In this document: piece by piece, positions 17,808 to 26,585 of the stretch
How the letters are laid out: each line of letters opens with the position of its first letter
How positions within the stretch are numbered: position 1 is the stretch's first letter
Assembly (NCBI GenBank): GCA_040365065.1
Contig: BAABNI010000003.1
Location: 186,001 to 250,000 of the forward strand
Source of the DNA: Pelagadaptatus aseana
GTDB taxonomy: Bacteria; Pseudomonadota; Gammaproteobacteria; Pseudomonadales; Cellvibrionaceae
Direction: 5' to 3'
DNA: 64,000 nucleotides
Program-made: the position numbers and the translations under genes
Notes under the pieces: generated by a model
What the model saw: the letters and a program-made list of their open reading frames with translations, nothing else
Database searches by the model: none
Told to the model about the DNA's origin: nothing

Positions 17808-18524
17808 ATGAAAATCCATGTGGCGGGTGAAAACGCCCTGATCGTCTATTTTGGTGACCTCACCAGTCCGGAGATTTCCGCCCAGGTACAGAGGGCCGCG
17901 CAACAGTTACCCGCCATTATGGGCGATACCCTGATTGATCTGGTGCCCTCCTACGCCTCGCTGTTGGTGTTATTCGACGCCCTGGCCACCGATCATCTGG
18001 CCGTGCGCAAGGCCATCCACCGCGCCACCGAACAGTTCGATGATGGTGATGCCACAGCCAGTCAGCTGATTACCCTGCCGGTTTACTACGACACCGAATC
18101 CGGTCCTGATCTCGCCAGTCTGGCAGCCAACGCCGGTCTCAGTACCGATGAGGTGATTGCCCTGCATCAGGCTGAAGAATACCGGGTTTACGCCATTGGT
18201 TTTGCACCGGGTTTTGCCTATCTGGGTCAGGTGGACGAGCGCATAGCCGCGCCGCGTCTGAGCACGCCCCGCACCAAAGTCCCCAAAGGTGCGGTGGCCA
18301 TTGCCGATCGCCAAACCGCCGTCTACCCCGCCGTATCACCCGGCGGCTGGAATTTGATTGGCCTGTGCCCCACCCCCATGTTCGACCCTAACGGCGACCC
18401 CACCATGCCCGTCAGCGTCGGCGACCGGGTGCGCTTTAAAGCCATTGACCGTGACGAATTCATCCGTCTGGGCGGCGAACTGCCAGAGGGGAACCGCCTT
18501 GAGCGGGCAGGGGAAAAAGCATGA
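17808..18524 (+). CDS. pxpB: 5-oxoprolinase subunit B (KipI family)
   Basis: The 238-residue product has the family core YAIGFAPGFAYLG near residue 125, RTKVPKGAVAIAD near 155 and VSPGGWNLIG near 178. In B. subtilis the homologue KipI also inhibits the sporulation kinase KinA, a role not expected here. It forms the ATP-dependent 5-oxoprolinase with subunits A and C. Its last four bases overlap the start of subunit C (ATGA overlap), which indicates translational coupling. Confidence 0.95.
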   Translation: MKIHVAGENALIVYFGDLTSPEISAQVQRAAQQLPAIMGDTLIDLVPSYASLLVLFDALATDHLAVRKAIHRATEQFDDGDATASQLITLPVYYDTESGPDLASLAANAGLSTDEVIALHQAEEYRVYAIGFAPGFAYLGQVDERIAAPRLSTPRTKVPKGAVAIADRQTAVYPAVSPGGWNLIGLCPTPMFDPNGDPTMPVSVGDRVRFKAIDRDEFIRLGGELPEGNRLERAGEKA

Positions 18525-19462
18525 GTCATTTCGAGGTTATCAATCCCGGGATTCTGTCCCTGCTGCAAGACGCCGGTCGACTGGGCAAGCACCAGATCGG
18601 TCTGACCACTGGCGGCCCGCTGGATCCGGAGGCCTTCTACTGGGCCAATCAACTGTGCGGTAACGACACTAATACCACCACCATTGAAATCACCGTGGGC
18701 GGTCTGCAGCTTGAAGCCCAAGGCGACACCACCATCGCCGTCACCGGCGCCAATATGGCCTTGACCATCAACGGCGAGGCTCGCCAGCACTGGCGTTCCT
18801 GGCCGGTTCAAAGCGGCGATCGCATCGCTCTCGGTTTTGCATCCGAAGGCTGCCGCGCCTATCTGGCGGTAGCCGGCGGCTTTCAGATTGAGCCCATGTT
18901 CGACAGCACCGCCACCGTGGTGCGTGAAGGCATTGGCGGGCTGAGCGGGGGCGGACTGCAAAGCGGCGACAAGCTGCCCTGCACGCCCACCGACATGGCG
19001 CAACACTGGCAGCTGCCAGAGCAACACATCCCCCATTACAGCAAACAAGTTACTCTGCGTGTGATTCCGGGTTATCAGGAGCACACCTTCAGCCGCCAGC
19101 AGCAACGGCTGTTTTTCCACAACACCTACACCATCAGTGACCGCGCCGACCGCATGGGCATCCGTCTGGAAGGCCCAAAGCTGAAATCCAGCATCGAGGG
19201 CATCCTCTCCGAGGGCATCTGCCTCGGCGCCATTCAGGTGCCGGCCGATGGCCAACCTATTATTCTTATGAATGACCGCCAGACCATTGGCGGCTACCCC
19301 AAGATCGGTTCGGTATTGTCTCTGGATCTGGCTCGTCTGGCGCAGCTGATGCCCGGCGACAAGGTCAACTTTGCCGCCATCACCATCGACTGTGCCCACA
19401 ACGCCCTGCACCTGGCACAAAGCCGATTGAACAGCATCACCAAGGAGCCAGTCTGTGACTAG
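18521..19462 (+). CDS. pxpC: 5-oxoprolinase subunit C (KipA family)
   Basis: The 313-residue product starts FEVINPGILSLLQDAGR and has GGPLDPEAFYWAN near residue 28, ETTVGG-type strand IEITVGGLQ near 55, YLAVAGGF near 117 and SEGICLGAIQVPADGQPI near 233. This is the carboxylase-like large subunit that pairs with PxpB. It overlaps pxpB by 4 bp and the DUF4392 gene by 8 bp, so the five genes are one tight operon. Confidence 0.95.
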   Translation: MSHFEVINPGILSLLQDAGRLGKHQIGLTTGGPLDPEAFYWANQLCGNDTNTTTIEITVGGLQLEAQGDTTIAVTGANMALTINGEARQHWRSWPVQSGDRIALGFASEGCRAYLAVAGGFQIEPMFDSTATVVREGIGGLSGGGLQSGDKLPCTPTDMAQHWQLPEQHIPHYSKQVTLRVIPGYQEHTFSRQQQRLFFHNTYTISDRADRMGIRLEGPKLKSSIEGILSEGICLGAIQVPADGQPIILMNDRQTIGGYPKIGSVLSLDLARLAQLMPGDKVNFAAITIDCAHNALHLAQSRLNSITKEPVCD

Positions 19463-20315
19463 ATCCCTGCACTCAAGCGAAGCCCAGCAACTGAGTAAAA
19501 CCATTGAAGACATGCTGGTAGAGCGCAACCTGCGCGGCATGAAAACCATCCAACCGGCACTGACTGCCGGCTACTACGGTCGCGCCGCCGAAATGATCCA
19601 GCGCGCCTGTGAGCAACAGGGCACCATCCTGATTGGCACCGGCTTTCCGGTGACCGATACCTTTGAAACCGATGGTCCGGTGGGTGCCATTGCCCTCTAT
19701 AACGCCTTGCAGACTCTTGGTGCCAAACCGGTACTGGTCTGCGGCCCGCCCCTGTGCACGGAACTTGTTGACGACTATCGCATCGAACCCCTGCTGGTTG
19801 GCCCGCACGCGGGTCAGGATGAAGAGGCCCGCCAAGCCCTGCGCCGCTGGAAGCCGTCACTGATTATTTCCATCGAGCGGCCCGGTAAAGCCCGGGACGG
19901 CAATTACTACAATATGCGCGGCGAGGACATCAGCGCCCGCGCCGCCTGCTTCGACAGTTTTATGGAACAGGCCCTGTGCCCCACCATCGCTATCGGCGAC
20001 GGCGGCAATGAAATCGGCATGGGCAATATTCACGAAACGCTGCAGAGCCTGAACATTGTGCCCTCGAGCACCACCTGCACCGAGCTGGTGATTGCCGATG
20101 TTTCCAATTGGGGCGCTCTGGGCCTGATTGCCCTGCTCAGCTGGCACAGTGACCGGGATCTACTGAGTGATATCGATCCCATGGCCATCCTCCAATACCT
20201 GTCGCAAAAGGGTAGCGTTGACGGTGTCACCCGCCTCAATGAACTGACGGAGGATGGTCTCCCTGCCAGCGAAGGCATTGAGCTGATTGGCAGGTTAAAA
20301 CACTTGGTGAGTTAG
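19455..20315 (+). CDS. DUF4392 protein, D-glutamate cyclase C-domain homologue
   Basis: From GTG 19455 (AAGGAG 7 bases upstream) the product is 286 residues. It carries the DUF4392 landmarks: GTGFPVTDTFETDGPVGA near residue 62, SIERPGKARDGNYYNMRG near 140, and AIGDGGNEIGMGN near 178. In the mammalian D-glutamate cyclase, which converts D-glutamate to 5-oxo-D-proline, this domain is fused behind DUF1445. Here both halves are separate genes flanking PxpABC. The activity is inferred from that homology and the shared operon. Confidence 0.87.
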   Translation: MTRSLHSSEAQQLSKTIEDMLVERNLRGMKTIQPALTAGYYGRAAEMIQRACEQQGTILIGTGFPVTDTFETDGPVGAIALYNALQTLGAKPVLVCGPPLCTELVDDYRIEPLLVGPHAGQDEEARQALRRWKPSLIISIERPGKARDGNYYNMRGEDISARAACFDSFMEQALCPTIAIGDGGNEIGMGNIHETLQSLNIVPSSTTCTELVIADVSNWGALGLIALLSWHSDRDLLSDIDPMAILQYLSQKGSVDGVTRLNELTEDGLPASEGIELIGRLKHLVS

Positions 20316-20342
20316 TCTGCCATCCTGATGACCAACATTAGC

Positions 20343-20407
20343 GTCATCCTGACGACCGCCGGGAGGAAGGATCTTGTTGGAGATCCTTCGCTATCGCTCA
20401 GGATGAC
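20343..20407. repeat. Intergenic nested palindrome, REP-like element
   Basis: Outer arms GTCATCCTGA (20343-20352) and TCAGGATGAC (20398-20407) enclose inner arms AAGGATCT (20367-20374) and AGATCCTT (20381-20388). A partial copy of the outer arm (GCCATCCTGATGACC) lies just upstream at about 20319. It sits in the 201-bp gap after the DUF4392 gene and may form a large hairpin that ends or stabilises the transcript. It looks like a dispersed repeat, but only one full copy is in this window. Confidence 0.65.
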
Positions 20408-20516
20408 ATGGAACTGGACCACGGATTATTCCGCAACTGGCCCTACTGAATCTCGACGGCATTGTATTTAATGCCCCGCTTGCCCGAATGGGCTGTATGA
20501 AACACAGGATCACACT

Positions 20517-21374
20517 ATGAGTATTGTTTATCTCAACGGCGAATACCTGCCCATGGCAGAGGCACGCATCTCACCGATGGACCGCGGCTTTTTGTTTGGC
20601 GACGGCATCTACGAAGTGGTGCCTTCCTACGATGGCAAGATGGTCGGTTTTGGCCCGCACATCGATCGTATGAATGATGGCATGCAAGCCATTGGCATTG
20701 AATTCGACTGGAGCCACCAGCAGTGGCAGGACGTCTGTGATCAACTGATCGAGAAAAACGGCAGCGGCAATCTGGGCATCTACCTGCACATCAGCCGCGG
20801 CGCCGACAGCAAGCGCTTTCACGCCTACCCTGAAGACATTCCCCCCACGGTCTTTGCTTTTGCCTTTGAAATCGCACCGCCACCGGTGGCCGACAGAGCC
20901 AAAGTCAAAGGTTACCGGGTTTCCACGACTCAGGATTTGCGCTGGCAGCGTTGCAACATCAAGTCCACCGCGCTGCTGGGCAATGTGATGCACTTTCAGC
21001 ACGGCCACTCCGAGGGTAACAACGAAACCCTGCTCTACAATGCCGACCGCGAACTGACCGAGGCCAGCGCCTGCAACGCCTATATCGTCAAAAACGGCAC
21101 CGTGATCACACCACCGCTGGACAATCAGATTCTGCCTGGCATCACTCGCCTGATTCTGCTGGGCGTACTGCGCCAGGACGGCAGTATTCCGGTGGAAGAG
21201 CGTGCCGTCACCATGGACGAAGTCTTTGCCGCCGATGAAGTCTGGATCACCAGTTCCAGTAAGGAAGTGGCGCCCGTGGTTGAAATCGATGGCAAGCCCG
21301 TTGGCAATGGCCAACCCGGTGATGTCTGGGAAGCCGCACAGAAGCTCTACAGCGCCGGCAAGTTCGACTATTAA
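20517..21374 (+). CDS. D-amino-acid transaminase (fold-type IV PLP enzyme)
   Basis: The 285-residue product has the class-IV aminotransferase pattern: MDRGFLFGDGIYEVVP near residue 20, ISRGADSKRFHAYP near 98, the PLP lysine in RCNIKSTALLGN near 149, ELTEASACNAYIV near 180 and a TSSSKEVAPVVEIDG end. These are closest to Bacillus-type D-alanine aminotransferase, which moves amino groups between D-Ala or D-Glu and 2-oxo acids; branched-chain and 4-amino-4-deoxychorismate enzymes are the alternatives. It is 201 bp after the DUF4392 gene and 26 bp before alanine racemase. Confidence 0.85.
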   Translation: MSIVYLNGEYLPMAEARISPMDRGFLFGDGIYEVVPSYDGKMVGFGPHIDRMNDGMQAIGIEFDWSHQQWQDVCDQLIEKNGSGNLGIYLHISRGADSKRFHAYPEDIPPTVFAFAFEIAPPPVADRAKVKGYRVSTTQDLRWQRCNIKSTALLGNVMHFQHGHSEGNNETLLYNADRELTEASACNAYIVKNGTVITPPLDNQILPGITRLILLGVLRQDGSIPVEERAVTMDEVFAADEVWITSSSKEVAPVVEIDGKPVGNGQPGDVWEAAQKLYSAGKFDY

Positions 21375-21400
21375 TCAACCCTGAATCGTAAGCAGTCATC

Positions 21401-22480
21401 ATGGCCCGTCCCACAAAAGCCCACATCGATCTCGACGCCCTGCGCCACAATTATTCTCTGGCGTGCCAGTTGGCGCCCGGCGCCCAGAGCATCGCGGTAA
21501 TCAAGGCCAACGCCTATGGTCACGGCGCCATCGAATGCGGCAAAGCGCTGGAATCCATGGCTCCGGCACTGGCCGTGGCCTGCATCGAGGAGGCCATGGA
21601 ACTGCGTTCGGCCGGGGTGAACAAGCCCATTCTGTTACTGGAAGGCCCCTTCAGTCCCGAAGAAATTAGTGTGGCTGAACAGCACAACTTCTGGTTGATG
21701 CTGAGCAACCAGAAACAGGTGGACTGGATCGCCGAAGCCCAGTGCCAGCAACCACTGACCGTCTGGTTAAAGGCCGACTCCGGCATGCACCGTCTGGGAT
21801 TCCAGGGCGAGGCCTTTGGCCGTGCCTACCAGCAACTGCGACAGCTACCCCATGTTCACGACGAGATCGTACTGGCGAGCCATTTTGCCGCCGCCGATGA
21901 GGTGGACAACGGCTTTACCAGGCAACAGATTGCCAATTTCCGCGACATGATTCCGGATCAGAGCGCGCCCATCAGCCTGTCCAACTCCGCTGGCGTACTT
22001 GCCTGGCAAGACTCCCATGGCCAGTGGAATCGCCCCGGCTATATGCTCTACGGCAACACGCCGCTGGACCAGCAGCACAGCAATGCCGAACCACTGCAAC
22101 CGGTAATGCAACTGGTGTCTGAGGTGATTGCCATCCATCAGGTACCCAAGGGTGACAGCGTTGGCTATGGCTGCAGCTGGACTGCTGAGCGCGACAGCGT
22201 GATTGCGACCGTGGCCATCGGCTACGGCGACGGCTACCCGAGACAGGCACCTTCAGGCACCCCGGTGCTGATCAATGGCCAAACCGCCCCATTGGCGGGT
22301 CGGGTATCCATGGATATGATCACCGTGGATGTCACGGATATTGGCAGCGTTACTATTGGTGACCCGGTTGAATTATGGGGCAGAAACGTCTGCGTCAATC
22401 AGATTGCCCAGCTGTGTGGCACCATTGGCTACGAATTGTTGACCCGCATGCCGCTGCGCACCCCGCGGATCTATTCCTGA
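21401..22480 (+). CDS. alr: Alanine racemase
   Basis: The 359-residue product has the PLP lysine in VIKANAYGHG at residue 35, and KADSGMHRLGF near 127, SLSNSAG near 190, RPGYMLYG near 210, the catalytic Tyr in VGYGCSW near 253, and GRVSMDMITVDVTD near 297. It interconverts L- and D-alanine. It follows the D-amino-acid transaminase by 26 bp, so the two are probably cotranscribed. This may be a second, catabolic racemase rather than the cell-wall one; only a whole genome would tell. Confidence 0.95.
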   Translation: MARPTKAHIDLDALRHNYSLACQLAPGAQSIAVIKANAYGHGAIECGKALESMAPALAVACIEEAMELRSAGVNKPILLLEGPFSPEEISVAEQHNFWLMLSNQKQVDWIAEAQCQQPLTVWLKADSGMHRLGFQGEAFGRAYQQLRQLPHVHDEIVLASHFAAADEVDNGFTRQQIANFRDMIPDQSAPISLSNSAGVLAWQDSHGQWNRPGYMLYGNTPLDQQHSNAEPLQPVMQLVSEVIAIHQVPKGDSVGYGCSWTAERDSVIATVAIGYGDGYPRQAPSGTPVLINGQTAPLAGRVSMDMITVDVTDIGSVTIGDPVELWGRNVCVNQIAQLCGTIGYELLTRMPLRTPRIYS

Positions 22481-22523
22481 GTCATTCGGCCTTGAGGCCT
22501 TAATGCCAGCAAGTGCCCCCTTC

Positions 22524-22537
22524 TTGACCCATATCAA
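22524..22537. promoter_or_regulatory. FNR/Anr-type box upstream of the GGDEF-EAL gene
   Basis: TTGAC-CCAT-ATCAA matches the FNR/Anr consensus TTGAT-N4-ATCAA at nine of ten positions. It lies about 110 bp before the GTG start at 22647, a plausible distance for an activating site. No -10 element is clear below it, so this is a candidate only. Confidence 0.45.
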
Positions 22538-22646
22538 TAGAAATGAGTTTTGCGTCACGGGGGCAAACGCTGTTGGTTAGAATGCCTCCCATTCCCACTA
22601 TTAATACCAACGGCTGAGTAATGCCATTACTCATTTAAGAGCGCAT

Positions 22647-25244
22647 GTGATCGATCCACAGACCTATTTGGACCAGATTTCCAGAATCGATTTCTCCGAT
22701 TCCACCAAGCCATCACTGCAACAACTGCAGGAGCGCTTAAAGGACGTGTTTAACCGGTTTCCATTAACCGGTTTAACCCTGTGGACGCTCAACAATGGAC
22801 AGACAATGCAATGCCAGCTGCTGGAAAGCTCCATCGATAATGATTTCAGACAAATTCTGGGCAGCGCCAATCCCATCGTTGACCTGAATAATTTTCAGGG
22901 ATTTTACAGCCTTCTGAGCGACTGCAAACAGCCCCTGTTATTCAGCCAACTCAACCCGGGCATTCAACAGGAAATCAATCAGGTTCGACCAGAAGCACTG
23001 CAAAACACAGAAATGCTGTTTCACCCGGTGCATTCAGCCCGAGGGCTGGAAGGTGTTATCACCTGCAGACCGGAATCTCCCTTCGAGCATTGGCAGGAAC
23101 ACGATTTCTGTCGCTTTCTCAACCATCTGCTGACACTCTGTAACGCCTATCTCAGTTATTGCCACCAGCAACTGCTGAATCAATTGCAAAGCCAGAACGA
23201 CCTGCTTTCAGAAGTCGAAGAGTTGGCTCATGTCGGCAGCTGGGAATACCAGCTCGATAACCAGAACGTCTACTGGAGCGACGAAACCTATCGCATTTAT
23301 GGCCTGAAACCCGGCACCGACGTGAGCCCGGAAGAGGGCATCAGCTACTACGGCCCAGAAGATCAAGAAGTTATCCGCAACGCCTTCCAGCAGGCACTGG
23401 AACAAGGCACTTCCTACCAGCATCAACTGAGGTTCACTGACGCTCAGGGCAACCACAAGTGGATTCGAACCACCGGCAAAGCCCGTCGCAAAAATGGTGT
23501 GATCACGCACGTCTTCGGCGGCTTTGAAGACATCAGCCGCGAACAACAATTGATCGAGCACGAGAAAAGTTCAACCGCTTATATTCAGGACATACTGGAC
23601 AACCTCAACGACGCGGTTATTGCCGTGGACAGCAACAGTCGGATCGTCACCGCCAATCGCACGGTCAAAAACATCTTTGGCTTTGAAGCCGAGGAGCTGA
23701 TCGGCCAGAACATCAGCGCACTGATGCCCAAGCCCTATTGCCACATGCACGACAAGTACATGCGCAGCTACCTGGAAAACGGCAACGCCAAGATCATTGG
23801 TGTTGGCCGGGAGCTGCCGGCTGTGCGCAAGAACGGTGAAGAGTTCCCCATGGAACTGTCACTGACAGAGACCGAACAGAATGGCCAGCGCCTGTTCATC
23901 GGCATTATTCGCGACATTTCCGATCGCAAAGAAGCCGAGGACAAACTGTTTCGTCTGGCGTTTTTTGACAACCTGACCGAACTGCCCAACCGTACGTCGT
24001 TTGAACGCGATGTGATGGAGTTGGTCTCCAAGGCGGAATTGACCGGTGCCGATATTTACGCCAGCTTTCTGGATATCGACCGCTTTTCCCAGATCAATCT
24101 CACGTACGGCAAACGCTACGGTGACTATGCGCTGAATATGATTTCCAAGCGCATCGCCAGCTGCCTGCCGAAAGAGTTCAAACTCTATCGCAATAACGCC
24201 GACTCCTTTTTTCTGCTGCACAAGTACCCGGTTAACGGCAATCGTCAGGCCCTGCTCAAGCACACCAGTGAACTCTGTCAGAAAATTTTGCAGCAGATCT
24301 CGGATGAGCTGGTCATCAACAACCACAGTCACAACCTGACGCTGAGCATCGGCTCAACCCTGACACCCAGTCAGGGACTGAAGGGCAGCCGGTTAATCAA
24401 TATGCTGGAATACGCCGCCAATCGCGCCAAGGACAAGGGTGGCAATTGCCATATCACCGTGGATAAACACACCCACGCCGAGATCGAACACAAAGCCTTT
24501 ATCAGCAACTCCCTGATTCAGGGCCTGAACGATGGTGAGTTTTCGCTGGTGCTGCAGCCCCAGTACGACCGCAATATGACCCTGGTGGCATCCGAGGCCC
24601 TGATTCGATGGCACTCGCAACAACTGGGATTTGTCAGCCCCGCCGACTTTATTCCCATCGCCGAAGATACCGGCAAAATCATCCTGATCGGCGACTGGGT
24701 GCTCAATGAAGTCTGTCGCATATTGCATCAACAGGCTCAGCAGGGCGTGCACACCACCATTGCCGTCAACATCAGTGCCAAGCAAATCATTCAGCCCGAC
24801 TTCTGTGACAAACTGTTGGTGATTACCAACCGGTGGCTGGTCACGGCCGAGCAATTGATTCTGGAAATTACCGAAACCACACTGGTCAGTGATATTGAAC
24901 TGGTCAAACAGCGCATGAACTACCTGTCGAAACTGGGATTCCGGTTTTCCATTGATGACTTTGGCACCGGTTACTCCAGCCTCAGCTACCTGCGCCAACT
25001 GCCGTTGCACGAGCTCAAGATTGATCGCTTCTTTGTTGATGAAATCGATCTGCAGGGCAGCGAAGTCCCCATCATCAACTCCATCATTCACATGGCCAAG
25101 GCACTGGGCGTCAGCGTGGTCGCCGAGGGCGTGGAAAACCAGGCGCAACAAAATTATCTGATCGACCGAGGCTGCGACACCCTGCAGGGCTTCCATCTCA
25201 ACAAGCCGATGCCCGTCGATGCCTGGCGCGCCCTGTTTGAATAG
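22647..25244 (+). CDS. PAS-PAS-GGDEF-EAL protein, probable c-di-GMP phosphodiesterase
   Basis: The 865-residue product starts at GTG 22647 (AAGAG 5 bases upstream). Residues about 20-170 may be a GAF-like domain, followed by a PAS (ELAHVGSWEYQL, about 190-295), a second PAS (DNLNDAVIAVD, about 310-425), a GGDEF domain (about 430-595) and an EAL domain (about 610-860). The GGDEF site reads RNNADSF near 515, so cyclase activity should be lost. The EAL site is intact: EALIRW near 650, ITETTL and IDDFGTGYSSL. I infer a cytoplasmic phosphodiesterase with ligand-sensing PAS domains. It is convergent with the flavoenzyme gene. Confidence 0.92.
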   Translation: MIDPQTYLDQISRIDFSDSTKPSLQQLQERLKDVFNRFPLTGLTLWTLNNGQTMQCQLLESSIDNDFRQILGSANPIVDLNNFQGFYSLLSDCKQPLLFSQLNPGIQQEINQVRPEALQNTEMLFHPVHSARGLEGVITCRPESPFEHWQEHDFCRFLNHLLTLCNAYLSYCHQQLLNQLQSQNDLLSEVEELAHVGSWEYQLDNQNVYWSDETYRIYGLKPGTDVSPEEGISYYGPEDQEVIRNAFQQALEQGTSYQHQLRFTDAQGNHKWIRTTGKARRKNGVITHVFGGFEDISREQQLIEHEKSSTAYIQDILDNLNDAVIAVDSNSRIVTANRTVKNIFGFEAEELIGQNISALMPKPYCHMHDKYMRSYLENGNAKIIGVGRELPAVRKNGEEFPMELSLTETEQNGQRLFIGIIRDISDRKEAEDKLFRLAFFDNLTELPNRTSFERDVMELVSKAELTGADIYASFLDIDRFSQINLTYGKRYGDYALNMISKRIASCLPKEFKLYRNNADSFFLLHKYPVNGNRQALLKHTSELCQKILQQISDELVINNHSHNLTLSIGSTLTPSQGLKGSRLINMLEYAANRAKDKGGNCHITVDKHTHAEIEHKAFISNSLIQGLNDGEFSLVLQPQYDRNMTLVASEALIRWHSQQLGFVSPADFIPIAEDTGKIILIGDWVLNEVCRILHQQAQQGVHTTIAVNISAKQIIQPDFCDKLLVITNRWLVTAEQLILEITETTLVSDIELVKQRMNYLSKLGFRFSIDDFGTGYSSLSYLRQLPLHELKIDRFFVDEIDLQGSEVPIINSIIHMAKALGVSVVAEGVENQAQQNYLIDRGCDTLQGFHLNKPMPVDAWRALFE

Positions 25245-25252
25245 AGGTTAAC

Positions 25253-26491
25253 TCAGGAGCCGGTCAACCCGAGGCTCTTGCGATAGCGTTTGGTCAGACG
25301 CGACTTGCGCACCATATCGGTGATCAACGCCCACAGCGGTGATTGTTTTTGCTTGGGTGCACGACCGCTGCCCAGCCGCTGTAACTGGCGTTTGATCATG
25401 GCGTGCGTTGCCAGTGAACCCAGTGCTTTGTCTTTCCAGTTGACCGGTGGAATCTCCGCCACAAAATCCGGGGCCTGCCGCCAGATCTCCGGCAATGTCG
25501 GCTGATAAGACAGCGCACTGGCAATGCCCACCATCGCCACCCCGCTGGCGATGACCTGCTCGGCAACGGCCAGGCGACGAATACCGCCGGTGGTCATAAC
25601 CGGCACACTGGCTTCACGGGCAATGGATTCGGCAAACTCCAGAAAATAAGCCTCTCTCGCCAAGGTTCGGCCATCCGCCGCACGCCCCTGCATCGCCGGC
25701 GATTCGTAACTGCCTCCGGACAGCTCCACCAAATCAACGCCGGCTTCGGCCAGCCAGGCCACCACCTGTCGGGCATCCTCCACCTCAAATCCGCCGCGTT
25801 GAAAATCCGCCGAATTGAGTTTTACCGAAACACAGAAATCCGCCCCACACTGGCTGCGAATGTCGCGGACAATGTCCAGCAGCAAACTGGCGCGATTGGC
25901 CAGACTGCCTCCCCACTGATCCTGTCGCTGATTGGTCAGGGGCGATAAGAACTGCGCCAGCAGATAGCCGTGAGCGGCGTGAACCTGAACCCCATCAAAG
26001 CCTGCCGCTTCGGCTCGTTTAGCGGTAATCACAAAGCGCTGACGCACATCCATAATTTCTTCTTCGTTCATGGCCCGGGGCTGACCAAACATGGCCGAGT
26101 GCTTGCCCATATCCAGCGCCACGGCGGAGGGCGCCAGACACTTGCCGCCCATATTGCGGTACACCTGACGGCCGGGGTGATTGATCTGCATCCACACCCG
26201 GGTGCCATTGGTTTGGGCCGCTGACGCCCAGCGCTTGAAAGGGGCAAGATCGGAATCCTGTTGCAACGCGACACCACCCGGGCCGGTCATTGCCATGACG
26301 TCCACCATTACATTGCCGGTAATCAATAAGCCCACGCCACCCTCGGCCCAGGCCCGATACAACTCAATCAATCCCTCACTGGGCTGCTGCCGAGCATTGG
26401 CCATGCCCTCTTCCATCGCCGCTTTGGCCAGACGGTTATTCAACGTGGCGCCATTGGGCAATTGCAACGGTTCAAACACAGCCTTTGACAT
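25253..26491 (-). CDS. NADH:flavin oxidoreductase, Old Yellow Enzyme family
   Basis: The 412-residue product is an FMN-dependent (beta/alpha)8-barrel: PNGATLNNRLAKAAM at residue 13, WMQINHPGRQ near 100, FDGVQVHAAHGYLLAQFLSP near 165-185, RQDQWGGSLANR, and TTGGIR near 303. Such enzymes reduce activated C=C bonds in enones, nitro-esters and similar electrophiles. GAGG lies 6 bases upstream of ATG 26491. It is divergent from the merR-type gene and its promoter has MerR architecture (26539-26569), so it is probably induced through that regulator. Confidence 0.92.
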   Translation of the reverse strand: MSKAVFEPLQLPNGATLNNRLAKAAMEEGMANARQQPSEGLIELYRAWAEGGVGLLITGNVMVDVMAMTGPGGVALQQDSDLAPFKRWASAAQTNGTRVWMQINHPGRQVYRNMGGKCLAPSAVALDMGKHSAMFGQPRAMNEEEIMDVRQRFVITAKRAEAAGFDGVQVHAAHGYLLAQFLSPLTNQRQDQWGGSLANRASLLLDIVRDIRSQCGADFCVSVKLNSADFQRGGFEVEDARQVVAWLAEAGVDLVELSGGSYESPAMQGRAADGRTLAREAYFLEFAESIAREASVPVMTTGGIRRLAVAEQVIASGVAMVGIASALSYQPTLPEIWRQAPDFVAEIPPVNWKDKALGSLATHAMIKRQLQRLGSGRAPKQKQSPLWALITDMVRKSRLTKRYRKSLGLTGS

Positions 26492-26538
26492 TTATTACCT
26501 CACATCCTCAATTGGTTGATTGCACTTCAATAGGGCCC

Positions 26539-26569
26539 ACATTAACCTTAAAGCCAACTTTAAGGTCAA
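26539..26569 (-). promoter_or_regulatory. MerR-type promoter and operator driving the flavoenzyme gene
   Basis: Read on the minus strand: -35 TTGACC (26569-26564), a 19-bp spacer, and -10 TAATGT (26544-26539). The spacer is almost wholly a perfect dyad, ACCTTAAAG-N4-CTTTAAGGT (26545-26566). A 19-bp spacer carrying the operator is the hallmark of MerR-controlled promoters. It sits between divergent genes, 19 bp before the regulator's ATG, so the regulator may repress itself from here. Confidence 0.85.
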
Positions 26570-26585
26570 GCATGAGATACAGGCT

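Noticed and set aside
18323..19549. 408-codon minus-strand frame
   Set aside because: Antisense shadow of pxpB and pxpC.
16271..22480. Cluster as a horizontally acquired island
   Set aside because: Base composition and codon use look like the neighbours, with no integrase, flanking repeats or tRNA junction.
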